Positions 1 through 5,080 of a stretch of 6,899 bases of DNA are shown in pieces (within the stretch, counting starts at the first letter, position 1; each line of letters starts with the position of its first letter). The DNA comes from Candidatus Nitrosopumilus sp. (lineage in GTDB: Archaea; Thermoproteota; Nitrososphaeria; Nitrososphaerales; Nitrosopumilaceae). The notes under the pieces were generated by a model. That model searched no databases. It had not been told where the DNA came from and was given only the letters and a program-made list of their open reading frames with translations. A program made the position numbers and the translations under genes. Where the stretch lies: contig JAOUNZ010000053.1 in assembly GCA_029880665.1 (NCBI GenBank), positions 1 through 6,899 of the forward strand, in the 5' to 3' direction.

Positions 1-339
1 GTTGCAAAAGAATTCAAAGCACAAATCATTGTAATTCACCATCCAACGGCAATTGCTCCTGGTTACACACCAGTAATGCATGCACACACTGCACAAGTTG
101 CAGCAACTGTTACTGAGTTTCTTCAAAAGATTAACCCCGCAACTGGTGCCGTTGAAGAAGAAAATCCAAAATTCCTTAAAGTTGGAGATTCTGCAATTGT
201 CAAAATCAGACCGGTACGACCAACTTGTATCGAAACCTTCAAAGATTTCCCTGAAATGGGCAGATTTGCACTTAGAGACATGGGTGCAACTATCGCAGCA
301 GGTATTGTTAAGGAAATTACCGAAGAGTACAAACCATAG
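1..339 (+). CDS. tuf: Translation elongation factor EF-1 alpha (aEF1A), C-terminal part
   Basis: The frame is open from base 1 to the TAG at 337-339, giving the last 112 residues of a GTPase that delivers aminoacyl-tRNA to the ribosome in the cytosol. The visible part is the C-terminal beta-barrel (domain 3). Typical EF-1 alpha strings are FKAQIIVIHHPTAIAPGYTP near the start, HAHTAQVAA, then KVGDSAIVKIRPVRP and FPEMGRFALRDMGATIAAG close to the end. The GTP-binding domain and the start lie upstream of the window. Ribosomal protein S10 follows after 9 bases in the same direction, the usual archaeal tuf-rps10 order, so the two are probably co-transcribed. An ATG at 76 is internal and is not a start. 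Family assignment is very secure. Confidence 0.97.
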   Translation, partial: VAKEFKAQIIVIHHPTAIAPGYTPVMHAHTAQVAATVTEFLQKINPATGAVEEENPKFLKVGDSAIVKIRPVRPTCIETFKDFPEMGRFALRDMGATIAAGIVKEITEEYKP

Positions 340-348
340 GCGTATTTT

Positions 349-657
349 ATGACTCAAACCGCCCGTGTTAAACTCACTTCCACCAGTCTACCTAAATTAG
401 ACGGTGTTTGTGGGGAGATCATGGGAATTGGTAAAAAAACCGGTGTTAAAGTTAAAGGTCCAACACCGCTTCCGGTAAAACGATTACACGTTGCAACCAG
501 AAAGTCCCCCTGTGGCAGTGGTACTGAAACCTATGAGAAATGGGAAATGAAAATGCACAGAAGAATTATCAACATCAATGCTGATGATAAAGCAATTAGG
601 CAACTAATGAGGTTGAAAATTCCAGATGATGTCTACATTGAGTTATCTCTGACATAA
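349..657 (+). CDS. rps10: 30S ribosomal protein S10 (uS10)
   Basis: This 102-residue protein is a component of the small-subunit head, binding 16S rRNA. The length equals the usual archaeal S10. Diagnostic stretches include ARVKLTSTSLPKLDGVC at the N-terminus, GPTPLPVKRLHVATRKSPCG in the middle (the loop with the S10 signature) and HRRIININADDKAIRQLMRL near the C-terminus. The ATG at 349 lies 9 bases after the EF-1 alpha stop, consistent with one operon in which translation factor and ribosomal protein are co-expressed. No separate TATA box is needed or obvious in the 9-base gap. The frame ends with TAA at 655-657. The identification is secure. Confidence 0.97.
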   Translation: MTQTARVKLTSTSLPKLDGVCGEIMGIGKKTGVKVKGPTPLPVKRLHVATRKSPCGSGTETYEKWEMKMHRRIININADDKAIRQLMRLKIPDDVYIELSLT

Positions 658-667
658 TCTGTTATCC

Positions 668-673
668 TTAAAT
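668..673 (+). promoter_or_regulatory. Probable TATA box of rpoP
   Basis: TTAAAT, within the AT-only run TTAAATTATA (668-677) and preceded by CC, is centred about 25 bases before the ATG at 696. That is the spacing expected when an archaeal transcript starts at or next to the start codon. It suggests rpoP can be transcribed on its own as well as by read-through from rps10. Confidence 0.45.
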
Positions 674-695
674 TATAGAAGTCTTGATGGTAAGC

Positions 696-890
696 ATGGT
701 TGAAGAAAATATTGATGAAATGGAAGAACCTTCTGTTGAAACTTTTGAAGTAAATTATGCTTGTCTTAGATGTGGCACTGCGGTTTCAAATACTGAATTA
801 TCTCGTTTACCTGAAATCAAATGTATTTGTGGTTTCAGGGTATTCACTAAAGTAAGACCTCCCGTAGTCAAGACAGTAAAAGCAATCTAA
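696..890 (+). CDS. rpoP: DNA-directed RNA polymerase subunit P (Rpo12)
   Basis: This is the small zinc-binding subunit of archaeal RNA polymerase, the counterpart of eukaryotic Rpb12, needed for assembly and promoter opening. The 64-residue product begins with an acidic extension of about 18 residues, then a knuckle C-L-R-C-G at 23-27, and ends with the family hallmark RPPVVKTVKAI. The second zinc half-site reads K-C-I-C-G (cysteines 43 and 45), so the pair is C-x-C rather than the usual C-x2-C. Possible starts are TTG 684, ATG 687 and ATG 696. I chose 696 because a TATA-like TTAAAT lies 25 bases upstream; 687 would add only three residues. The stop is 2 bases from that of the convergent zinc-finger gene. 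The family call is firm and the start moderately so. Confidence 0.9.
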   Translation: MVEENIDEMEEPSVETFEVNYACLRCGTAVSNTELSRLPEIKCICGFRVFTKVRPPVVKTVKAI

Positions 891-892
891 AA

Positions 893-1090
893 CTATCTGT
901 CTTTTTTATAACTATGTTCTCTTTGTAAGTGAGTCCTCATATCCTCCATGTTAGGAAAATATCTTTTACATTCTTTACAATCGTACTTCAAATCCTTGCC
1001 ATGAACAATTTCCTTGTGGTTCATAACTTCTTCTTGTTTTGAAAATTTTTTCTCACAAATCTCACACTTGATTTTTCTAAAAAATATCAC
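893..1090 (-). CDS. Small protein with two C2H2 zinc fingers
   Basis: The product has 65 residues and is almost entirely two classical C2H2 fingers. Finger 1 has C9 and C12 with H25 and H30; finger 2 has C38 and C41 with H54 and H59. Both follow C-x2-C-x12-H-x4-H exactly, with an F or Y five residues after the first pair as in the canonical fold. The linker, GKDLKYD, is longer than a eukaryotic TGEKP linker. The tail is basic (YKKDR). Such a protein could bind DNA, RNA or protein; no target can be read from the sequence. It starts with GTG two bases after the stop of the preceding zinc-module gene (1093-1503), so the two form an operon. Its 3' end faces rpoP with a 2-base gap. Confidence 0.85.
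   Translation of the reverse strand: MIFFRKIKCEICEKKFSKQEEVMNHKEIVHGKDLKYDCKECKRYFPNMEDMRTHLQREHSYKKDR
902..907 (+). terminator. T-tract, possible rpoP terminator
   Basis: Six consecutive T residues (TCTTTTTTATAAC context) lie 12 bases after the rpoP stop. Archaeal RNA polymerase terminates at such T-runs without a hairpin. The tract lies inside the last codons of the convergent zinc-finger gene, so transcription of rpoP would end within that gene. Weak, position-based call. Confidence 0.3.
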
Positions 1091-1092
1091 TT

Positions 1093-1503
1093 TTATCCAA
1101 ACTCTGCCTTTTTATCATCCCAGCATTTCTTACATAGTTGACCTTCAATCTTCCAATTGCTTTTTGGATTGTATCTGATCAGCCCAATTTGGGTTTCACA
1201 CAATGCACAAAAGTTTTTCTTTTTTCCATGGTCTTCTTCTTTCTTATCAAAACACTCCTTACACAACAAACCTTCCATGTCCCACTGCCATCTAGGTTCC
1301 CACAAATCCGTAATTTTCTGAGTTGTTCCACATGTGACACATGGTTGTCTTACTTTGCCCTCATAGTATTCTTTAGACTTCTCAAAATGACAGTCTCCGC
1401 AAAGTTTTCCCTTTAGATTCCATTCTCTTTTTGGTTTGTGTTTGTGAGTTAATTCTTTATTACAAACAGCACAATATGACGGCTTTTTGTCAAATAATCC
1501 CAT
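1093..1503 (-). CDS. Protein of three tandem four-cysteine zinc modules
   Basis: This 136-residue protein, MGLFDKKPSYCAVC at its start, consists of three repeats of about 44 residues. Each repeat has the form C-x2-C-x(20-22)-C-x2-C with a conserved W, a G four residues later and L before the third cysteine. Ligand sets are C11/C14/C35/C38, C55/C58/C81/C84 and C99/C102/C124/C127; the W...G pairs are W28/G32, W74/G78 and W117/G121. Each repeat ends in a lysine- and glutamate-rich helix-like segment. The pattern suggests treble-clef or zinc-ribbon folds binding three zinc ions, but I do not recognise a named family and no catalytic residues are visible. A binding or adaptor role is inference. 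The start is the ATG at 1503, 28 bases from a TATAAA. The two-finger C2H2 gene follows in the same operon. Confidence 0.85.
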   Translation of the reverse strand: MGLFDKKPSYCAVCNKELTHKHKPKREWNLKGKLCGDCHFEKSKEYYEGKVRQPCVTCGTTQKITDLWEPRWQWDMEGLLCKECFDKKEEDHGKKKNFCALCETQIGLIRYNPKSNWKIEGQLCKKCWDDKKAEFG

Positions 1504-1528
1504 TTGATCTTCCTGATATGCCTTATTC

Positions 1529-1534
1529 TATAAA
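1529..1534 (-). promoter_or_regulatory. TATA box of the zinc-module operon
   Basis: On the minus strand this reads TTTATA (TATAAA on the plus strand), centred 28 bases before the ATG at 1503. The spacing implies a transcript with little or no leader that covers both the three-module protein and the two-finger protein. Confidence 0.5.
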
Positions 1535-1540
1535 TGTAAA

Positions 1541-1561
1541 CAAAATAAAAATAACAAAAAA
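1541..1561 (-). terminator. T-rich terminator after the RHH gene
   Basis: Immediately downstream of the stop of the 40-residue gene, the minus strand is TTTTTTGTTATTTTTATTTTG, with runs of six, five and four T residues and no hairpin. This matches the U-tract type of archaeal intrinsic terminator and separates that gene from the zinc-module operon whose promoter follows. Confidence 0.45.
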
Positions 1562-1564
1562 TAT

Positions 1565-1687
1565 CTACTGCTCTAAGATCTTTTCAAGAGCTTGACTTGC
1601 GTTAAGCATGCCGTTTCTCTTGGCAAATTCTTCAATCATTTTGTATTGTTTTTCGGTAAAACATACCGGCATTGAACGATTTTCCAT
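1565..1687 (-). CDS. 40-residue ribbon-helix-helix-like protein
   Basis: The frame ATG 1687 to TAG 1565 encodes 40 residues, starting MENRSMPVCFTEKQ and ending with the helix-like SQALEKILEQ. The pattern fits a minimal ribbon-helix-helix (CopG/MetJ-like) fold: a short beta strand (about residues 4-10), helix A (TEKQYKMIEEFAKRNG, 11-26), a turn containing N-A-S, and helix B (31-39). RHH proteins act as dimers, the paired strands entering the DNA major groove; many are autorepressors or antitoxins. No toxin-like gene is adjacent on this strand. A GAGGT sequence 6 bases before the ATG is a good ribosome binding site and supports the start. It overlaps an open frame that extends the SLOG gene upstream on the other strand, which I regard as non-coding. 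DNA binding is inferred from fold pattern only. Confidence 0.7.
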   Translation of the reverse strand: MENRSMPVCFTEKQYKMIEEFAKRNGMLNASQALEKILEQ

Positions 1688-1693
1688 GAATAT

Positions 1694-1698
1694 ACCTC
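1694..1698 (-). promoter_or_regulatory. Shine-Dalgarno site of the RHH gene
   Basis: GAGGT on the minus strand lies 6 bases upstream of the ATG at 1687, matching the 3' end of archaeal 16S rRNA. It fixes the start of the 40-residue gene and implies that this mRNA, unlike most here, carries a short leader. Confidence 0.5.
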
Positions 1699-1732
1699 AA
1701 TATTTTTACCTAATATCTTTTTCTCTTGCAAA

Positions 1733-1739
1733 GATATTT
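1733..1739 (+). promoter_or_regulatory. TATA-like box of the SLOG gene
   Basis: GATATTT is centred 28 bases before the GTG at 1764. Read on the other strand it is AAATATC, which could also serve the divergent RHH gene and would give that gene a leader of about 23 bases containing its GAGGT site. The second use is speculative, because AGATATTA at about 1711-1718 on the minus strand is an alternative. Confidence 0.4.
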
Positions 1740-1763
1740 CAAACCATTTTTTTTATTCTGATT

Positions 1764-2273
1764 GTGACAAAGAAACGGCAGATCTTAGTTATAGGTCATA
1801 ATACAAATGGTTGTACTATAGAGCATGAAAAAATTGCATATGATGTTGGGTTTGAGGTTGCAAAATCTGGTTCTGTCTTAATTACAGGAGGGTTGGGTGG
1901 GGTGATGACTGCTTCTGCTCACGGTGCAAAAGATGCAGGTGGTTTGACTGTGGGTATTATTCCTCAAGCAGATGCTTCTGAGGCAAATGAATTCTGTGAC
2001 GTTGTTATCCCTACTGGAATGGGACTAACTCGTGATTTTTTGAATGCACTAAGTGCTGACGGTGTGATTATTGTGGGTGGTGGATCTGGAACTTTGGCTG
2101 AAATATGTGCTGCATATATGAACCGCAAACCAATGGTGGCAATCAGAAATCTAAATGGACCTGTTGTACAGTATATTGACGGGTATCTGGATCATAGAAA
2201 AAATGTCAAAATCATCGGGGTTGACACTGCTCAAGAAGCTGTCAAGATAATTTTAGAACTTACTGCTGCATAG
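1764..2273 (+). CDS. SLOG/TIGR00725-family nucleotide-binding protein (LOG-like)
   Basis: The 169-residue protein has a Rossmann-like fold of the SLOG superfamily, which includes LOG cytokinin-activating phosphoribohydrolases and molybdenum-cofactor carrier-like proteins. A first strand, RQILVIGH, leads to the glycine loop GGLGGVM at 42-48; R90 stands before a helix; the phosphate-binding motif GGGSGTLAE is at 105-113, the counterpart of PGGxGTxxE in LOG enzymes with G in place of P. The length fits the TIGR00725 group. Older databases call these possible lysine decarboxylases, which is unlikely to be right. Substrate is unknown. The frame is open upstream to 1608, but that part is hydrophobic, overlaps the RHH gene and is not family-like; GTG 1764 gives a normal N-terminus and lies 28 bases from a TATA-like box. 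The end overlaps the dehydrogenase gene by 14 bases. Confidence 0.85.
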   Translation: MTKKRQILVIGHNTNGCTIEHEKIAYDVGFEVAKSGSVLITGGLGGVMTASAHGAKDAGGLTVGIIPQADASEANEFCDVVIPTGMGLTRDFLNALSADGVIIVGGGSGTLAEICAAYMNRKPMVAIRNLNGPVVQYIDGYLDHRKNVKIIGVDTAQEAVKIILELTAA

Positions 2274-3402
2274 ATAAAAGTAATGGGTCTGGTCTATAAA
2301 ACTCCCCATGTTCTGCAGTAAGCTTGTTTAATTCAGCAACTATGTTTTTGATTCCAATTTCTTTTGCAGTTTCAAACAATGGTTTCTTTAATCCTAATCC
2401 TAACTGTGCTGCTTTTTCAATTTCCTCAATATCGCTAGCCCCGTTTGTTACAAGCCATGCTGCATTATTTAGGATGTTTGCAACCAGTTGTATTGGGTTA
2501 CATTTTTCTGCCAATTCCTCTGAGAGTGCAACTCTTTCATATTTATCGTCAGAATACTTGTAATACCCTTCCCCTGATTTCTGGCCTAATTTTTTCTCTT
2601 TAAACATTTTTTCCACAAGTGGATGTGGGTTGATCACTTTTTTATCTCGCAAATGCATCTCTACTGTTGCCTTGTGGATCACATCCATTCCTGTAAAATC
2701 GGCTAACTCAAAAATACCCATCGGGAATCCTAGTTTGAATTTCACGGCTGAATCCACCTCTTCCAAAGTTGCGCCTGTTCTATCTCTGACAAAACATGCT
2801 TCATGAACCATCGGTATGAACAATCGGTTGATTATGAATCCTGGAACATCTTTTCTACAAACAACAGCTTGTTTGTTTACTGATTTTACATAGTCTAGTG
2901 TCAACTCTGTTACTTCTTTTGACGTCTTTTCGCCGGGAATTACTTCGACTAATTTCATTAGTTGTGGTGGGTTGAAGAAATGTATTCCTATGAATTTTTC
3001 TGGACGTGATGTTGTATTTGCTATTTCAGTAATTGGTAATGTACTTGTGTTTGATGCGAAGATTACTTTTGGTGCTGCCACTTTGTCTAGCTCTGCATAG
3101 ACCTTTTTCTTTAGATCCATTATCTCTGGCACTACCTCTATCACAAGTTCTGCATTTTTTACTGCATCACTTAAATTGACAATTGGCGTAATCCTTCCAA
3201 AAATTGCATCGCCTTCTTCTTTTGATATTTTTTCTTTAGAAACTAGCTTATCTAAACTCCATCTTATCTTCTCCATTGCTTTATCTAAAAACCCTTGTTC
3301 GATATCTCGTAATACTACATTATATCCAGCGGTTGCTGAAACTTGTGCAATTCCATGCCCCATTACTCCAGAACCTAAAACTGTGATATTTTTTATTGTC
3401 AT
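2260..3402 (-). CDS. 3-hydroxyacyl-CoA dehydrogenase (probable 3-hydroxybutyryl-CoA dehydrogenase)
   Basis: This 380-residue enzyme oxidises (S)-3-hydroxyacyl-CoA to 3-oxoacyl-CoA with NAD+. The N-terminal Rossmann domain (about 1-185) carries GSGVMGHGIA at 10-19; D33 ends the second strand, which favours NAD over NADP. Catalytic residues can be placed by spacing to the mammalian enzyme: S120, H141 (in HFFNPP), E153 and N192 (in PGFIINRL). The first helical 3HCDH domain (about 187-285) includes ELADFTGMDV and KLGQKSGEGYYKY; a second 3HCDH-type helical repeat follows and ends FYRPDPLLLSMQQ, hence more than the 280 residues of single-domain forms. No hydratase domain is fused. In ammonia-oxidising archaea such an enzyme is assigned to the 3-hydroxypropionate/4-hydroxybutyrate CO2-fixation cycle; that role here is inference. 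The ATG at 3402 lies 26 bases from TTATAA. Confidence 0.93.
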   Translation of the reverse strand: MTIKNITVLGSGVMGHGIAQVSATAGYNVVLRDIEQGFLDKAMEKIRWSLDKLVSKEKISKEEGDAIFGRITPIVNLSDAVKNAELVIEVVPEIMDLKKKVYAELDKVAAPKVIFASNTSTLPITEIANTTSRPEKFIGIHFFNPPQLMKLVEVIPGEKTSKEVTELTLDYVKSVNKQAVVCRKDVPGFIINRLFIPMVHEACFVRDRTGATLEEVDSAVKFKLGFPMGIFELADFTGMDVIHKATVEMHLRDKKVINPHPLVEKMFKEKKLGQKSGEGYYKYSDDKYERVALSEELAEKCNPIQLVANILNNAAWLVTNGASDIEEIEKAAQLGLGLKKPLFETAKEIGIKNIVAELNKLTAEHGEFYRPDPLLLSMQQ

Positions 3403-3425
3403 CTTTCTTTAAAATCTAGTATCCT

Positions 3426-3431
3426 TTATAA
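3426..3431. promoter_or_regulatory. Shared palindromic TATA box for two divergent genes
   Basis: TTATAA, a perfect palindrome, sits in the 53-base gap between the dehydrogenase (start 3402, minus) and the small C2H2 gene (start 3456, plus). Its centre is about 26 bases from one start and 27 from the other. No other AT-box in the gap has suitable spacing: TTTTTATTG lies too near 3456 and TTTTAAAG too near 3402. Both genes therefore seem to use this element for leaderless transcripts in opposite directions. Confidence 0.5.
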
Positions 3432-3455
3432 TGTATTTCGAATTTTTATTGTTTT

Positions 3456-3623
3456 ATGGGCTTGTTTAAACGTAAAAAAGAAAATGATACCAAAACAAAA
3501 TGTAATGTGTGTGGTACTGAATTACATGATCCAGAGCGTTTGAAGAAACATATGAAAAAAGCACATGGAAACGTACCTGCAAAGAAACTTGATCCTAATT
3601 CAGGTGACGGTGGTACTTGGTAA
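3456..3623 (+). CDS. 55-residue single C2H2 zinc-finger protein
   Basis: ATG 3456 to TAA 3621-3623 encodes 55 residues. After a basic start (MGLFKRKKEND) comes one exact C2H2 finger, C16 and C19 with H32 and H37, C-x2-C-x12-H-x4-H, followed by a tail rich in K, G and D that ends GDGGTW. The MGLF start resembles that of the three-module zinc protein at 1093-1503, which hints at a shared architecture of a short basic leader and metal site. A TATA box lies 27 bases upstream. The next gene starts one base after the stop, so translation is probably coupled. The intact finger and promoter make it a real gene despite its size. Whether it binds nucleic acid or protein is unknown. Confidence 0.8.
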   Translation: MGLFKRKKENDTKTKCNVCGTELHDPERLKKHMKKAHGNVPAKKLDPNSGDGGTW

Positions 3624-3624
3624 A

Positions 3625-3903
3625 ATGCAACTTAGCTCAAGTCAAAAAACAGGTCTTGTTTTTCTGGGTGCTTTTCTAACTGCAGGTATTGTGTTATCTA
3701 CAATGGTTTTCCCATTTTGGAATCTAATTCGAGAAGACGTATTTGAAGATGTGACAATTCTGAATAATGATGGAGGCATATGTTATGTTGAAACTAAAGA
3801 TGATATTCCAAAAATTATTGAAGATTGTGTGTTCAATTCTGGTGATGTTGTCACCATCAAGTATGGGAAAGGGCTTGCATGGACTACTGTTGTTTCTCCT
3901 TAA
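3625..3903 (+). CDS. Small single-pass membrane protein, unknown function
   Basis: I do not recognise this 92-residue protein. A hydrophobic segment at about 9-32 (GLVFLGAFLTAGIVLSTMVF and neighbours) follows the short hydrophilic start MQLSSSQK and is best read as an N-terminal membrane anchor; no signal-peptidase site is obvious. The remaining 60 residues are acidic and hydrophilic, with two cysteines (C53 in GGICYVE, C68 in EDCVF) that could form a disulfide outside the membrane, and a strand-rich end, GDVVTIKYGKG. The frame is open upstream to 3565, but that part overlaps the C2H2 gene in another frame. ATG 3625, one base after that gene's stop, is the likely start and implies co-expression with it. 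Confidence 0.7.
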   Translation: MQLSSSQKTGLVFLGAFLTAGIVLSTMVFPFWNLIREDVFEDVTILNNDGGICYVETKDDIPKIIEDCVFNSGDVVTIKYGKGLAWTTVVSP

Positions 3904-3910
3904 GCGATGA

Positions 3911-3920
3911 TTTAATATTT
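3911..3920 (+). promoter_or_regulatory. TATA box of the HIT gene
   Basis: TTTAATATTT is centred about 25 bases before the ATG at 3941, the standard archaeal spacing for a leaderless transcript. It favours 3941 over the ATG at 3935 and gives the HIT gene a promoter separate from the C2H2/membrane-protein pair. Confidence 0.5.
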
Positions 3921-3940
3921 TGAAAATTTGGTGAATGAAT

Positions 3941-4348
3941 ATGGATTGTATTTTCTGCAAAATTGTTTCAGGAGAAATTCCAACTGCTTTCCTCAAAGAA
4001 ACTCCCAGTTCTGTTTGCTTTTTAGATGCATTCCCTCTTGCAAAGGGACATGTGCTTGTAATTCCAAAGAATCATCATCAAAAAATTCAAGACATGTCTG
4101 TTGAAGAAAACACGGATCTGTTCTCCCTTGTTTACTTGATACTTTCTAAAGTAGACTCAATTACTGGTTCTACCTTGGTTGCTGTACATAATGGGGCAGA
4201 CGCAGGCCAAGAAGTCCCACATGTTCATGTGCATCTAGTTCCACGAAGTAAAGATGATTCTGCCGGTGCAATCCATAGTATGTTTGATTCAGCATTGAAG
4301 TTATCAAAGTCTGAAATTGATGATCTCTATAATAAATTGAAAATTTAA
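3941..4348 (+). CDS. HIT family nucleotide hydrolase/transferase
   Basis: The 135-residue protein belongs to the histidine-triad (HIT) superfamily, Hint-like branch, cytosolic enzymes that cleave nucleoside phosphoramidates or act on adenylated nucleotides through a nucleotidyl-histidine intermediate. The N-terminus MDCIFCKIVSGEIPT is typical, with C3 and C6 forming half of the zinc site seen in many members. KGHVLVIPKNHH lies in the nucleotide-binding part, and HNGADAGQEVPHVHVHLVPR carries the triad H-V-H-V-H at 94-98 (H98 followed by L). The physiological substrate cannot be told from sequence. ATG 3941 is chosen over ATG 3935 because of the family N-terminus and the TATA box. Its stop overlaps that of the convergent DnaJ-ferredoxin gene by 4 bases. 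Confidence 0.93.
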   Translation: MDCIFCKIVSGEIPTAFLKETPSSVCFLDAFPLAKGHVLVIPKNHHQKIQDMSVEENTDLFSLVYLILSKVDSITGSTLVAVHNGADAGQEVPHVHVHLVPRSKDDSAGAIHSMFDSALKLSKSEIDDLYNKLKI

Positions 4349-5019
4349 TACGGATACATTCTTTCATTGGTGTCTATGTTCTCTACAATGATTGCCTTTG
4401 TAGGGCATGTTTCTGCGGCATTCATTATCTTGTTTACTCCTGCACCATTTTGATTGACCACTGAAGATTTTGGGTTTGATGTGCTTTCTTTGTTTATTGC
4501 AAATACATCTGGTGCTATGATCTCACAACTGCAACATCCAATACATCGACTTTTGTCCACATCTACAAACAGGTTTGGTTGCTTTTTAGGCTCTTCTGCT
4601 TTCTTATATTCGCCATTTTTTCCATCAGGACGCACACGTGCATTGTATTCCTCCCAAAACTTTCTTTCATACTCCTTCCAAAAGTCTGGATTACACTCTT
4701 CAAATTCTTTAGTGTATTTACTCCAGTCTTGTTCTGGAATTTTTCCATCATCTGGAGCCCCCCACTGTGGTTTTGGCTTAAAGTTTGCTTTTGTAGGGTC
4801 GTTTTTTGTATAATCTTTGCATGTTGCATCTTTTTTTGCATGATTCTGTTTTAGATAGTTGTATGCTTCTGTGATTTTCTTAAATTCAGTATCTTCTTTT
4901 CTACCTTTATTTTTGTCTGGATGTAATTCTAGTGCCATCTTTCTATATGCTGCCTTAATTTCTTCTTGTGTTGAATCCAAATTTACATTCAAAACTCTCA
5001 ATGCTTGATATGTATTCAC
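4345..5019 (-). CDS. DnaJ-ferredoxin fusion protein
   Basis: This protein joins an N-terminal J domain (about 2-58) to a C-terminal single-cluster ferredoxin domain (about 150-224). The J domain starts NTYQALRVLNV and has the HPD motif at 33-35, which stimulates DnaK ATPase. The ferredoxin part has C159-I-G-C162-C-S-C165 and a distant C205-P, the four ligands of one [4Fe-4S] cluster. The central linker is charged and aromatic, with DFWKEYERKFWEEY; the glycine-rich, zinc-finger and client-binding domains of full DnaJ are absent. J-ferredoxin fusions are known in Thaumarchaeota and in plants and algae, and transfer between those lineages has been proposed. A chaperone or redox-sensing role linked to DnaK is inference. 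GTG 5019 gives 224 residues and lies 27 bases from a TATA box; GTG 5070 would add 17 residues unlike the family. Confidence 0.92.
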   Translation of the reverse strand: MNTYQALRVLNVNLDSTQEEIKAAYRKMALELHPDKNKGRKEDTEFKKITEAYNYLKQNHAKKDATCKDYTKNDPTKANFKPKPQWGAPDDGKIPEQDWSKYTKEFEECNPDFWKEYERKFWEEYNARVRPDGKNGEYKKAEEPKKQPNLFVDVDKSRCIGCCSCEIIAPDVFAINKESTSNPKSSVVNQNGAGVNKIMNAAETCPTKAIIVENIDTNERMYPY

Positions 5020-5042
5020 TAAAAGTATCAATCTGTTATTTC

Positions 5043-5049
5043 TTAAAAA
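5043..5049 (-). promoter_or_regulatory. TATA box of the DnaJ-ferredoxin gene
   Basis: On the minus strand TTTTTAA (in AATTATTTTTAAGA) is centred 27 bases before the GTG at 5019. It supports that start, since transcripts from here could not include the GTG at 5070. Confidence 0.45.
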
Positions 5050-5080
5050 TAATTGCCTCTTTTCCTGCACTAATTCTTGA

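Noticed and set aside
1565..1687. RHH protein as antitoxin of a toxin-antitoxin pair
   Set aside because: No co-directional neighbour looks like a toxin. The next gene on that strand has its own promoter after a T-rich terminator and encodes zinc modules.
1608..1763. Upstream extension of the SLOG gene from ATG 1608
   Set aside because: It adds 52 hydrophobic residues foreign to the family, lies antisense to the 40-residue RHH gene and includes its promoter. GTG 1764 gives a normal length and promoter spacing.
3565..3624. N-terminal extension of the small membrane protein from ATG 3565
   Set aside because: It overlaps the C2H2 gene in another frame and would put 20 polar residues before the membrane segment. 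ATG 3625 directly follows the C2H2 stop.
3724..3996. Minus-strand frame of 90 residues
   Set aside because: It is antisense to the membrane-protein and HIT genes, with no promoter and no recognisable motif.
4454..4854. Long plus-strand frames opposite DnaJ-ferredoxin
   Set aside because: They are the reverse complement of a well-supported gene, with low-complexity F- and S-rich translations.
5020..5070. GTG 5070 as start of DnaJ-ferredoxin
   Set aside because: The extra 17 residues are not J-domain-like, and the TATA box at 5043-5049 lies inside them.
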